Shown here: one piece after another, positions 8,546 through 17,867 of the stretch
Layout of the letters: every line of letters starts with the position of its first letter
How positions within the stretch are numbered: position 1 is the stretch's first letter
Source of the DNA: Pyronema omphalodes
Lineage: Eukaryota; Ascomycota; Pezizomycetes; Pezizales; Pyronemataceae
Reading direction: 5' to 3'
Length of the DNA stretch: 26,269 bases
Assembly: GCA_024516155.1 (NCBI GenBank)
Contig: JAJJXM010000163.1
Span: 1 to 26,269 of the forward strand
The notes under the pieces: model-generated
The model's database searches: none
Told to the model about the DNA's origin: nothing
The model's input: the letters and a program-made list of their open reading frames with translations, nothing else
Made by a program: the position numbers and the translations under genes

Positions 8546-11500
8546 CTCCGGTGGACTCTGATTTCACATTGTTGTAGCAAAATTCTGCTATAGGCAGGAG
8601 TTTTTTCCAGTTCGTTTGCTGGTAGTTACAGTATGCCCGTAGATATTGCTCGAGGGTGGCGTTTGTTCGTTCGGTTTGTCCGTCGGTTTCCGGGTGGAAG
8701 GCAGTGCTGAGATTCCTTGTCGTTCCCATAGTTTCCATGATTTGTTTCCAAAATTTTGACGTGAACAGTGACCCTCTGTCGGAGATAATACTGTTGGGCA
8801 GTCCGTGCGGCCTCACGATGTGGTTTATGAATCCTTCCGCTAATTCCCCGGGTCCCATCGTATCCTTGCATGCCACGAAGTGTGCCATCTTGGTGAGTCT
8901 ATCCACAATGACCCATAATGCGTTACAATTCTCCACCTCCGGTAACCCCGTGATGAAGTCCATAGAGACCGAGTCCCATGGTCTCGTCGGGAGTTGTAGT
9001 GGCTTTAGGAGGCCGAATGGGGCGTGTCGGATGGGTTTCGTTCTTTTGCACGTATCACAATTGTCTACGTATCGGTGAACGTACTGCCGTTGTTGTGGCC
9101 AGTAATACCTCCGTACCAACAGTTCGAGTGTTCTCGCCCTACCCGGGTGTCCTGTGATGGGAGCGTCATGGTGATCGTACATTATTTTGAGGCGTAGTTT
9201 GTCGTTCGCTGGTATCCATATGAGTCCCTCGTAAGTTAGTATTCCGTCTCTTTCTTCACATAATCCTAGCGCCACATGGGGGTCATATTTTTCTTTTGCT
9301 CTTAGTTTCCGAATTATGCTTTGTATCTCCTTATCTTCCTTCGTTTTTTCTTGGATTTCTTTGAGTAGGTTTTTGTCTGCTTCCAGTGCAATCAACTCCG
9401 TGGAGTTTATTTGGAAGTTTTCGTTTGGTAGCAGAATTCGTCCTTGATTCTGTCTGTGTTTTGCGTCCCCCTCCCAGGGCGAGTCTCCTGACTCGCGAGA
9501 CAGGATGTCCGGTTTTCCTGCGAGTTTTCCCGGTCTGTATGATATTAAGAAATCATAGTTCGCGAGTTGCTCTCCCCATCTTGCTTGCCTTAAGTGTAAG
9601 TCTTTTTTCGTTTGCCAATATTCTAGATTTTTATGATCTGTTAATATAGTGATTTTATGTTGGCTGTTTTTACAATATGTTGACCATTTCCGCAGGCTGT
9701 CCACTATTGCAAGGAGTTCCTTGTCGTGGATGTTGTAATTTCTTTCGGCATCTTTTAGTTTTCTTGAGAAGTATCCGAGGGGATGGAGGATTCCTAGGTC
9801 ATCTGGTTGCGAACAGACGGCTCCTATGGCGTGATCGGATGCATCGGTCTCAAGGGTGATTGGTTTGGTGGGGTCAAAATGTCGTAGGATCGGTTGGGAG
9901 ATTAATGCTTGTTTTAATTCGTCGAAAGCATTTTGGGCGTCGTCAGTCCATTTAAAGGGGGTGTCTTTTCTTGTTAATTTGGTGAGGGGGGTTGTTATCT
10001 TGCTGAAGTCTCGTACGAATCTCCTATAGAAGTTCGCAAAGCCTAGGAAGCTTTGAATTCCTTTGACGTTGGTGGGTTCCTTCCATTCTTGGACTGTTTT
10101 GATTTTTTCGGGGTCCATAGAAATACCGTCGGGGGAGATGATATATCCGAGGTATTCTGTTTTTGTTGTATGGAATTCGCATTTAGAGGCTTTCAGCGTG
10201 AGTCCTACTTCTTGCATTCTGTTTAATATTTTCGTAACGTGTTGTTGATGCTGTTGCAGGTTGTCCGAGTAAATTAACACATCATCAAGATACGCAATAC
10301 AAAAGATGTCCAGGTAGTCGCTTAGGACTTCGTTCATCCACCGCTGGAAAGATGCTGGGGCGTTCGTAAGCCCAAACGGCATTACAAGGTATTCGTATAA
10401 CCCGTATTTTGTTCGGAAGGCGGCTTTCCATTCGTCGCCCTCGGCAATGCGTAAGTTGTGATACGCATCTTTCACGTCCAATTTGGTGTAGACTTTTGCT
10501 TTTGAGAGGCGATCCAATGCTTCGCCAATTAAGGGGAGAGGGGTTCTATGTTTGATAGTAATAGCATTTAATCCTCTATAGTCCACACATAGTCGTAATC
10601 CCCCATCCTTTTTCTTCACGAAGTGTATCGGGGCTCCGGCCGGGGAGGTTGAGCTCCGGATCCACCCCTTTTTTACGCTGGTGTCAAGGTATTCCTTTAG
10701 GGCTTTTAATCTTCCTTCATCAAGGGCGCGGAGGGGTTCAAAAGGTGGTATTTTGTTGTCGATTAGTGGGATTCGGTGGTCGTGGTGGCGATGGGGTGGG
10801 GGTTTGTTTGTTTCTTTCTTTTTGAATACTGGGAGGTAATGATGATATTCTTTTGGAACGACTATGGTTAAGTCTTCTTTTTCTTCGTCGTTTTCTGTGG
10901 TCAGGGTTGGTTCGTAGTCGAAGAGTTCCGGGGTTGTGTCTCGAGTTGATTCGTATAATTGCCAAGGGTGTTCCTCTGTTTCGGAATCTTCGTCGTTGGT
11001 AGGATTGTTAACGTCCGTTTGGTATTCTTTTATTGCCTGTTTTTCGGAGACCACTTTTGCGTGTGGTGATGTTTCGAGGCATTCCCTAGCGCATTTTTCC
11101 GAGTCGAACAAGACCTTTCCATCTCTCCAATTTATCTGAGGGTTATGTTTTTTCAACCACGGTAGCCCCAAGATGATGGGGGAATTCCCAATGGTTATAC
11201 AGTGGAGTTTAATCGTTTCTTGGTGATTGTTGATAATTAACTCGACGGTAGCGTCGTGCGTTACTGGTCCGCTGGCAATCTCTCTTCCGTCCACAGTAAG
11301 GACTTTTCCAGGATTCTTCTTCTTTTTTAGGGGAATATTCATTTGTTCCACGTATTTCTTATCGACGAAATTTTCGGTTGCTCCGCAATCTACCATAGCG
11401 GTAGTCCGGAGTTCTTCATGGTTGCTTCCTCGTATAGTGACTTGTAAGATTACTTTTTCATCGCGCTGATATTGTCCTATACTGGAAATGATATACGGGG

Positions 11501-11576
11501 GATCAGGGGGTTTTTTTATGGCTTTCTTCCCCAGGAGCGCCTTTGGTGCTTTTACTCCTGGGGACCTTCTTTTCCC
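8546..11576 (-). CDS. pol: E2 Pol polyprotein, cut in the integrase by E1
   Basis: From the heptamer at 11576 the -1 frame is open through a basic linker into an aspartic protease with an unusual MVDCGATENF active-site loop (D-C-G-A, not D-S/T-G). Reverse transcriptase follows (LRLCVDYRG, YLDD), then RNase H (TDASDHAIGA, HDKELLAIVDSL, TDHKNLEYW), integrase zinc domain (CDTCKRTK) and catalytic core (MDFITGLP, SDRGSLF, DGQTERTN). The family pattern ends after the STGV motif at 8546, where the E1 LTR starts; the next 28 or so codons are LTR. Up to that point the frame has no stop, unlike E3. The first ATG (11396) lies inside the protease, which supports synthesis as a Gag-Pol fusion. Confidence 0.95.
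11528..11576 (-). promoter_or_regulatory. E2 programmed -1 frameshift signal at gag-pol junction
   Basis: On the minus strand the gag frame reads TCG GGA AAA, giving the heptamer GGGAAAA at 11576-11570. A 6-nt spacer follows (11569-11564), then a 10-bp stem: CCCCAGGAGT (11563-11554) with GCTCCTGGGG (11537-11528 region, closing pair U-G) around a 15-nt loop. The gag TAA lies at the top of the stem. The pol frame is open from just upstream of the heptamer. Geometry is identical to E3. Confidence 0.82.
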
Positions 11577-11969
11577 GACATTCCTTCTTCTTCAGGATTT
11601 TCCCTCATCGTAGCCTCGGCTGCTCGGTACGCTCTTCGGTCGTAGTACGGTTTGCGTTGGGGGCAGCGGGCGGAGTAGTGTCCTGGTTTGCCGCAGTTAT
11701 AGCACTCGTTATTTTTTCTCCTTTTTTCTTCTTCTGCTTTATCGGTGACTCTTGGTTTCCTAGTAGCATCGAGTTCCATGGGAGTGGGGTCCGAGAGCGA
11801 AGATTCGTTGTTTCGGGTGTTCCCGATGGGGTGATCACGGTAGTATTGTGGTTCGTGTCTGGTCCGGAGGGTACGAAAATTGAATAGACGATTGTCGAGG
11901 GCGATTGCTTTGTTCGCATAATCGGTCATATTATCCGGTCGTTCGTCGAGGAGGGCTAATTGACGTTGA
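11552..11969 (-). CDS. gag: E2 Gag C-terminal part with CCHC knuckle
   Basis: The frame enters from the E3 insertion point with QRQLALLDERPDN, matching the E3 gag, and runs to the TAA at 11552. It includes ANKAIALDNRLFNFRTLRTR and one zinc knuckle, CYNCGKPGHYSARC. The ATG at 11929 is internal. The N-terminal and middle parts of the same gene are displaced to 25683-26269 by E3. Confidence 0.9.
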
Positions 11970-12087
11970 TGTCACAACGCTCCCGTGACATGCTCCTGGC
12001 CTCCGCCGTCACCACCGCAGGGCTATGGGTGATCGTCATCACCCTAGCAACCTGCTACGCTGTCATGAAGTGAAGGGATAGGGTTAG

Positions 12088-12110
12088 GGCAAGGGGCTGG
12101 GCCCCTTGCC
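12088..12110. repeat. Hairpin after ORF3 stop, LTR copy
   Basis: GGCAAGGGGC, three bases, then GCCCCTTGCC gives a perfect 10-bp GC-rich stem. The 3' LTR copy lies at 18932-18954, 14 nt after the ORF3 stop. Confidence 0.75.
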
Positions 12111-12206
12111 GAGGATTTTCATATGTTCGGAGTTATTTCTTATTTGGATTTCTTTTAGGTATCACGGCGGCTAGGAAAATGTTGGAATCTTTTACTTCTC
12201 TCTTTT

Positions 12207-12387
12207 GGTATGTACTCTTTCTTTACTATTTGGAATTACGGCGGTTAGCCAGGAAGTTATCTCTTTCGGTATGTACTCTTTCTTTGCTATTTGGAATCAC
12301 GGCGGTTAGCCGGTAGTTATCTCTTTTGGTATGTACTCTTTCCTTGTTATTATTATTATTTGGAATTACGGCGTTTAGTTATCTTGC
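12207..12387 (+). repeat. Tandem repeats of about 60 bp in E3 LTR
   Basis: Units start at GGTATGTACTCTTTC at 12207, 12268 and 12328 (61 and 60 bp apart). Each contains a TTGGAAT(T/C)ACGGCGGTTAGC-like core. Degenerate single cores also lie before (about 12165) and after (about 12400 and 12448), making about six ACGGCGG cores. The 3' LTR copy has the same array from 19051. Confidence 0.85.
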
Positions 12388-12469
12388 TTTCTTATTTGGA
12401 ATTACGGCGGTTGGCAAATGTTGGGGAATGTTGGTCATGTATGTAGTTATCACGGCGGTTAGCATTGGG

Positions 12470-12495
12470 AGCATTCTCCGCAGGCGGAGAATGCT
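12470..12495. repeat. Perfect 12-bp hairpin upstream of E3 TATA box
   Basis: AGCATTCTCCGC, AG, then GCGGAGAATGCT. The copy in the right LTR fragment is at 25381-25406. It lies about 25 nt upstream of the TATA box and overlaps the start of TGAGTCA. Confidence 0.82.
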
Positions 12496-12528
12496 GAGTC
12501 ACGAGTCATCAAGGAACAAGTATAAGAG
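12495..12528 (+). promoter_or_regulatory. E3 LTR promoter: TGAGTCA and TATA box
   Basis: TGAGTCA (a bZIP Gcn4/AP-1 type site) at 12495-12501 is followed by TATAAGAG at 12521-12528. The second LTR has both, with TATAAGAG at 25432-25439. Transcription would start some 30 nt on, leaving about 200 nt of R-U5. Confidence 0.55.
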
Positions 12529-12769
12529 GAGGAAATTTGTATGTAGTTTATTTCTTCACGCAATCAAGTTTCTATTTACCACAATCCTATCTACAAAAGT
12601 TCCCTTGTGATATCCCATCTCGCCAAACTCACCTGTGATTTCCCAAGCCCACAAACCCTTGCCCATTCCCAACTTACCAGCCTTACCTAACCCGCCGCCG
12701 CCCTCCTCGCCGCCGAAAACCCCGCGCTGCCTGTCGTCAGTAACCGTGGATACGGATTCTGATATTTGA

Positions 12770-13921
12770 TTGCGTCCTGTGTACGACACCCAACGCGGAA
12801 CGAAGACCCAGAAAACCCAGAGAACCCAGAAGACCCAGAAAACCCAGAAGAAGGCGCACACAGTGGCATCCTTTCAGCTAAAAGAGCTCGGAGAACATAT
12901 CGAACAAGAACCGACCGGATCGGCAAGCCCAGTGACCCCCGAACAACCATCCAGACCCCAGACCCCCGAATCACCCGAACTCCCCCATACCTCTACCGAC
13001 GACCCTGCGGAAATGGCGACCCCGGCAGGATTGGGACTTGTCACTCCGGTCACTATGACCCAGGAGCAGTTGAACCAGATCCTCATTCAACTCCATCGCC
13101 CCACGACAAACAGTAACCCCAAGGTGGAAGACCCGGAGCTGTACTACGGTGAACGGACCAAGCTGAGGGCATTCCTGACGCAATGTGAACTGAAGTTCAA
13201 TTGTGAAGGGAATAGATTCGACACCGAACAGAAAAAGGTGAACTATGCGAGCTCCCGCTGTAGAGGTAACGCTTGGGCATGGATCGAGCCGTCCATCAAG
13301 GAGGGGAAAAGCGTATACACGACCTGGGAGGCCTTTAAGACTGCTGTCAGTAGGGCTTTCGGGGAAGCCGACTCAAAAGAAGTAGCAAGAAGAAAGTTCA
13401 AGATGATCAGGCAGGGCGCGCGATCCGCCGCTGCATACTGGGCCGAATTTCAAAGGATCAAATCCGATTTAAGATACAATGACGAGACCTACATCGATCA
13501 ATTCAGTGATGGACTAAACACAGACGTCCAACGACAGTTGCCACTCCTTGATGAACGACCAACGGATCTCACGGAGTTCGCCAACAAGGCCATAGCGTTA
13601 GACAACCGACTATTCAACTTCCGAACCCTGAGGACTCGGTATGAACCTCAATTCTATCACCACCCCCATCTTAAGGGGCAGGGACACGAATCTCGACTCT
13701 CTGACCCCGAACCAATGGAATTAGATTCCACTCGTCGACCGAAACCAAGGGATAGGACGGAGGAGGATAGGCGGAAGCGGAATAACGAATGTTTTAACTG
13801 TGGGAAGGTGGGACACTACGCTGCGAAGTGCCCAAGTAAGAAATTATTCAGAGCAGCGGAAACTACATTGGTAGAGGAGGGACTCGGTGAGACGTCGGGA
13901 AAAGAGAACCCCCAGGAATAA
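12770..13921 (+). CDS. gag: E3 Gag
   Basis: The frame is open from just after the LTR to the TAA at 13919-13921. The first ATG is at 13013, giving 302 residues. The protein has a Retrotrans_gag-type capsid region (ELYYGERTKLRAFLTQCELKF, then WAWIEPSIKEG, TTWEAFKTAVSRAFGEAD, AAAYWAEFQRI) and one CCHC knuckle, CFNCGKVGHYAAKC. The frame upstream of the ATG has no ATG, yet it matches E2 at the protein level with mostly synonymous changes, so translation may start earlier at a non-AUG codon. The upstream part includes five 9-bp units at 12806-12850 (Thr-Gln-Lys repeats). Gag ends on the frameshift signal that gives access to pol. Confidence 0.93.
   Translation: MRPVYDTQRGTKTQKTQRTQKTQKTQKKAHTVASFQLKELGEHIEQEPTGSASPVTPEQPSRPQTPESPELPHTSTDDPAEMATPAGLGLVTPVTMTQEQLNQILIQLHRPTTNSNPKVEDPELYYGERTKLRAFLTQCELKFNCEGNRFDTEQKKVNYASSRCRGNAWAWIEPSIKEGKSVYTTWEAFKTAVSRAFGEADSKEVARRKFKMIRQGARSAAAYWAEFQRIKSDLRYNDETYIDQFSDGLNTDVQRQLPLLDERPTDLTEFANKAIALDNRLFNFRTLRTRYEPQFYHHPHLKGQGHESRLSDPEPMELDSTRRPKPRDRTEEDRRKRNNECFNCGKVGHYAAKCPSKKLFRAAETTLVEEGLGETSGKENPQE
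12806..12850 (+). repeat. 9-bp minisatellite in E3 gag leader frame
   Basis: Five imperfect copies of ACCCAGAAA, in frame with gag, encode a Thr-Gln-Lys/Arg repeat. Confidence 0.85.
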
Positions 13922-13944
13922 AAGGGAAAGGTGGATTCCTGGGG
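13897..13944 (+). promoter_or_regulatory. E3 programmed -1 frameshift signal at gag-pol junction
   Basis: The gag frame reads TCG GGA AAA GAG, so GGGAAAA at 13897-13903 is an in-phase X-XXY-YYZ heptamer. The spacer is 13904-13909 (6 nt). A perfect 10-bp stem pairs CCCCAGGAAT (13910-13919) with ATTCCTGGGG (13935-13944) around a 15-nt loop, and the gag stop starts in the stem. Pol is open in the -1 frame from 13891. Loop GGTGG (13930-13934) could pair with CCACC (13955-13959) as a pseudoknot, but E2 does not clearly keep that. Confidence 0.85.
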
Positions 13945-14716
13945 CAACTGTCGCCCACCAGTTCAACCACGGCAGGACCGGCGGATAGAATCTCGAGTGT
14001 AGGACCATACGGAAGAAACGAAAAAATTATCCTGCGAGTAAAGTTAATCGGACGAAATAAGAATGAATACCAAACAACGGCCATGATCGACTGCGGGGCC
14101 ACGGAGAATTTTATAGATCGAAAATATGTAAGACAGCAGGGATTGCCCTGCGCGAAAAAATTAACCCCATGAAAGGTTCTCGCTGTAGACGGACGGGAAT
14201 TGGATGGGGGACCAGTAACCCACGATGCCATGGTGACCATGGTGATCAACGACCATAGGGAAGACATCAAGCTCCACTGTATTACCATTGGCAACGCACC
14301 CATTATCCTGGGACTGCCTTGGTTGCGGAAACACAATCCCAGCATCGACTGGAAGGAAGGAAGGATTGTCTTCAACTCCGAGAAATGCGGAAAGAACTGC
14401 CTTCCTACCTCGCCCCATGCCACGACCGTATCGGAACGGGGGGCAGAAAAAGAATATAATCAACGGATACATGAGGAAGCGGAGCACGCCTATGGTATGG
14501 AAGAACCGAAGGAGATGCTTCAGACGGATGAGGAAGATGAGCTTCGCATCCAAGAGATCTGGGGAGAAAGTATAGAAGAAGATGACGAAGGAGAAGAGGT
14601 GGAAGAGTCGGAGGACGAGGATATGGAAAGCGTGCAGGGATCTAGGCGCGCGGAATCCACCGAGGCCGATCCCGACTCGTCTCAGTGCGCTTCGCGGCAA
14701 CCCCCGCAAGCGCCAG

Positions 14717-14840
14717 CCAACCAGAAGGAACCGGGGAACTGGGAAACCGCTCCCGCCAAATCAACCGCTACTGCACCAACCAACCAGGAAGAACCGGGGA
14801 ACTGGGAAACCGCTCCCGCCAAATCAATTGCCACTTCCGG
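14717..14840 (+). repeat. 63-bp in-frame tandem duplication in E3 pol linker
   Basis: Two copies start at CCAACCAG (14717 and 14780), 63 bp or 21 codons apart. Both encode EPGNWETAPAKS. The duplication lies in the acidic linker between protease and RT; E2 shows no counterpart. Confidence 0.9.
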
Positions 14841-17800
14841 GGAATTGGAACTCGCGAGTACCATAAGTCGAGCGGGGAAGAGCAAGCCTGACTCCCTGGA
14901 AGAAATAATACCACCGGAATATGCAGATTACCTCTCCGTATTCAGGGAAAAAGAGGCGGTAGGGTTACCTCCGCACCGACATCATGACCACCGGATTCCC
15001 TTGATGGACGGAAAGGTTCCGCCGTTCGAACCCCTGCGAGCCCTCGATGAAGAACGTCTGCGAGTACTGAGGGATTACTTGGAAGAGAATGAAAAGAGGG
15101 GTTGGGTCCGACGGTCGACGTCTCCAGCGGGAGCCCCCATCCATTTCGTTAAGAAAAAGGATGGTACTTTACGGTTATGCGTCGACTACCGACGACTCAA
15201 CGAAATCACAATCAAGGATCGCACCCCACTCCCGCTGATAGGGGAAGCGTTGGATAGACTTTCCAACGCCAAGATCTATACCAAATTAGATGTGCGAGAT
15301 GCATACCATAACCTCCGAATAGCCACAGGAGATGAATGGAAAACTGCGTTCCGTACCAAGTACGGTCTATACGAGTATTTGGTGATGCCATTTGGTTTGA
15401 CAAATGCTCCAGCTTCATTTCAACGATGGATGAACGAAGTTTTGAGTGATTACCTCGACATCTTTTGCATCGCCTATCTCGACGACATATTGATCTACTC
15501 AGATAATATGGAGGAACATCGAAAGCACGTCCGCATGGTCTTGGAGAGGTTAAGGGACGTAGGACTCACCCTGAAACCCTCGAAATGTGAATTCCACACG
15601 AAAAAGACGGAATACCTGGGATACATCATCTCCCCCACAGGGTTGCAGATGGACCCCGAGAAAATTAGGGCGGTTAAGGAATGGAAGGAACCGGTAAATG
15701 TGAAGGGAGTCCAGAGTTTCCTTGGGTTCGCCAATTTCTACCGTCGATTCATCCGGGATTTCAGCAAGATCACCACGCCATTGACACGATTGACGAAGAA
15801 ACAGGTACCCTGGGAGTGGAATGACGAGACACAACGGGCCTTTGAGCAACTCAAAACGGCAATGATATCCCAACCGATCCTGCAACATTTCGACCCGGAT
15901 CGGCCGCTCACCCTGGAAACAGACGCCTCAGACTATGCCATCGGGGCAGTCTGCTCACAACCCGACGACTCCAACGTACTGCACCCCCTTGCCTATTTTT
16001 CAAGAAAATTAAAAGAAGCGGAGCTCAATTACGACATCCACGATAAGGAGCTCCTCGCAATAGTGGAAGCCTTGGACAAATGGTCGACATACTGCAAATC
16101 AACAAAACACAGTATCCGGATACTGTCAGACCATAAGAATCTAGAGTATTGGCAAACGAAGAGGGATCTCAACCTCCGACAGGCCCGATGGGCGGAACAA
16201 CTGGCCAACTATGACTTCACGATCACGTATCGTCCGGGGAAGTTGGCAGGAAAACCCGACATATTGTCCCGAGAGTCAGGAGACTCTCCCTGGGAAGGGG
16301 AGATGAAGCACCGGCAGAACCGAAGCCGAGTCCTCCTTCCCCAGGAAGTCTTTCATGTGAACGGGACACAGTTGATAAGACTCACCCCGGACACCCCCCT
16401 CATTACCAAAATTCGGGAAAAAACGAAGACCGATACAGAACTCCAGGAGGTAATCCGCAAACTTCGGGAAGGGATAACCCGAGACAATAGGGTCCCCTTG
16501 GGGTTATGCGAGGAAAAGGATGGGTTACTCCTATACGAGGGATTGATATGGGTCCCGGACGACGACGACCTGAGGTTACAAATTTTACGACAACATCACG
16601 ACTCCCAGGCCGCGGGGCATCCGGGAAGGGCAAGGACATTGGAGTTGGTCAGCCGAAATTTTTATTGGCCACAACAACGGCAGTATGTGACTCGATATAT
16701 CGACTACTGTGATACCTGTAAACGTATCAAGCCCATTAAGCACGCCCCCTTCGGTCTCTTACGACCGTGACAGATTCCAGAAAGACCATGGGAATCCATC
16801 TCCATGGATTTTATCACGGGTCTTCCGGAGGATGGGGGAATGAATGCGATATGGGTGATTGTGGACCGCTTGACGAAGATGGCACACTTCGTAGCATGTA
16901 AGGATACTATGGGACCCAGGGAACTTGCGGACGCGTTCCTCACACATGTGGTACGGGCCCATGGACTCCCCAGCAGCATCATCTCGGACCGGGGGTCCCT
17001 ATTCACCTCTCAGTTCTGGAAGAGGGTTATGGAGGCAATGGGGACGACGAGGAACCTGAGTACGGCGTTTCACCCAGAGTCCGACGGACAGACAGAGAGG
17101 GTCAATGCGATCCTCGAACAATACCTCAGGGCGTATTGTAACTATCAACAGGACAATTGGAACCAACTCCTTCCTATGGCGGAGTTCTGCTACAACAATT
17201 CCCGCTCAGGAACGACCAAGGTGTCCCCCTTCTTTGCAAATTACGGATATCATCCCCGTTTTACCCAGCCGCTGGGTGAAGTCGCGGAAGGAAACCCCGA
17301 GGTCTCCAAATATGTTGGCGCCCTCAACCGACTTCACGAGGATCTGAGGGCGGAGGTCCACTATGCCCAGACGGCTCATGCAGAACAGGCGAACCGGCAT
17401 CGACACCCGGATCCGGTCCTTCGAGTGGGACATCGGGTCTGGCTGAAGAGGAAGAATGTGAAAACCACCCGACCCTCCAACAAGCTCGATTACAAGCTAT
17501 TGGGGCCCTACACTATCTTGTCTAAGGTAGGGTCGCGAGCTTATAAGCTGGACCTCCCCCCAAACGCAAAAATCCATCCAGTATTTCACATCTCCCTTCT
17601 AGAACCGTCTCAACCTACTTCGACAACCATCCCAGGCCATATTCAGCCCCCTCCGCTACCGATTGTCCTCGACGACGAGGAAGAGTGGGAAGTTGAGGAA
17701 ATAGTGGATTCTCGACGCCACCGGGGTCAGATACAATATCGAGTTAAGTGGACTGGTTTCCACGACCCCGATACGACCTGGTACCCCGCCGACAATTTCC

Positions 17801-17867
17801 AAAACTCCCCCGACGCCATCACCCAATTCCACCGCAGGTACCCGAATAAACCTGCTCCACAGCTGTA

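Larger units (their letters stand above)
8546..11969 (-). mobile_element. E2: host Ty3/Gypsy element, segment between the E1 and E3 insertions
   Basis: This segment holds the gag C-terminus, the frameshift signal and pol up to the integrase core. It is bounded by the E1 LTR at 8545 and the E3 LTR at 11970. Its proteins are close relatives of E3 (same gag and pol motifs), but the element lies in the opposite orientation. The rest of pol and the 3' LTR lie left of the window; the gag N-terminus continues at 25678-26269. Confidence 0.93.
11970..12764 (+). repeat. E3 5' LTR
   Basis: It starts TGTCACAACGC and matches 18814-19307 and 25375-25675, ending near TCTGATA, without the usual terminal CA. 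It holds the coding end of ORF3 (the copy in the 3' LTR is the translated one), a 10-bp hairpin at 12088-12110, tandem units of about 60 bp at 12207-12387, a 12-bp hairpin at 12470-12495, TGAGTCA at 12495-12501 and a TATA box at 12521. No TGG primer-binding site directly follows. Confidence 0.93.

Noticed and set aside
11969..12073. 34-codon membrane ORF in the 5' LTR
   Set aside because: Its ATG uses the flanking E2 base A at 11969 by chance; the meaningful copy is the ORF3 end in the 3' LTR.
12207..12463. CRISPR-like array in the E3 LTR
   Set aside because: Units are contiguous repeats of about 60 bp in a eukaryotic LTR, with no unique spacers and no cas genes.
13930..13959. Pseudoknot GGTGG/CCACC at the E3 frameshift hairpin
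   Set aside because: E2 has no clear equivalent pairing, so only the simple hairpin is claimed.
14161..14709. 182-codon minus-strand ORF opposite E3 pol
   Set aside because: Shadow of the acidic pol linker; hydrophobic runs arise from reverse-reading acidic codons.
14170..16770. TGA recoded as a sense codon
   Set aside because: ORF3 and ORF1 of the non-LTR element end naturally on TGA, so TGA is a stop here.
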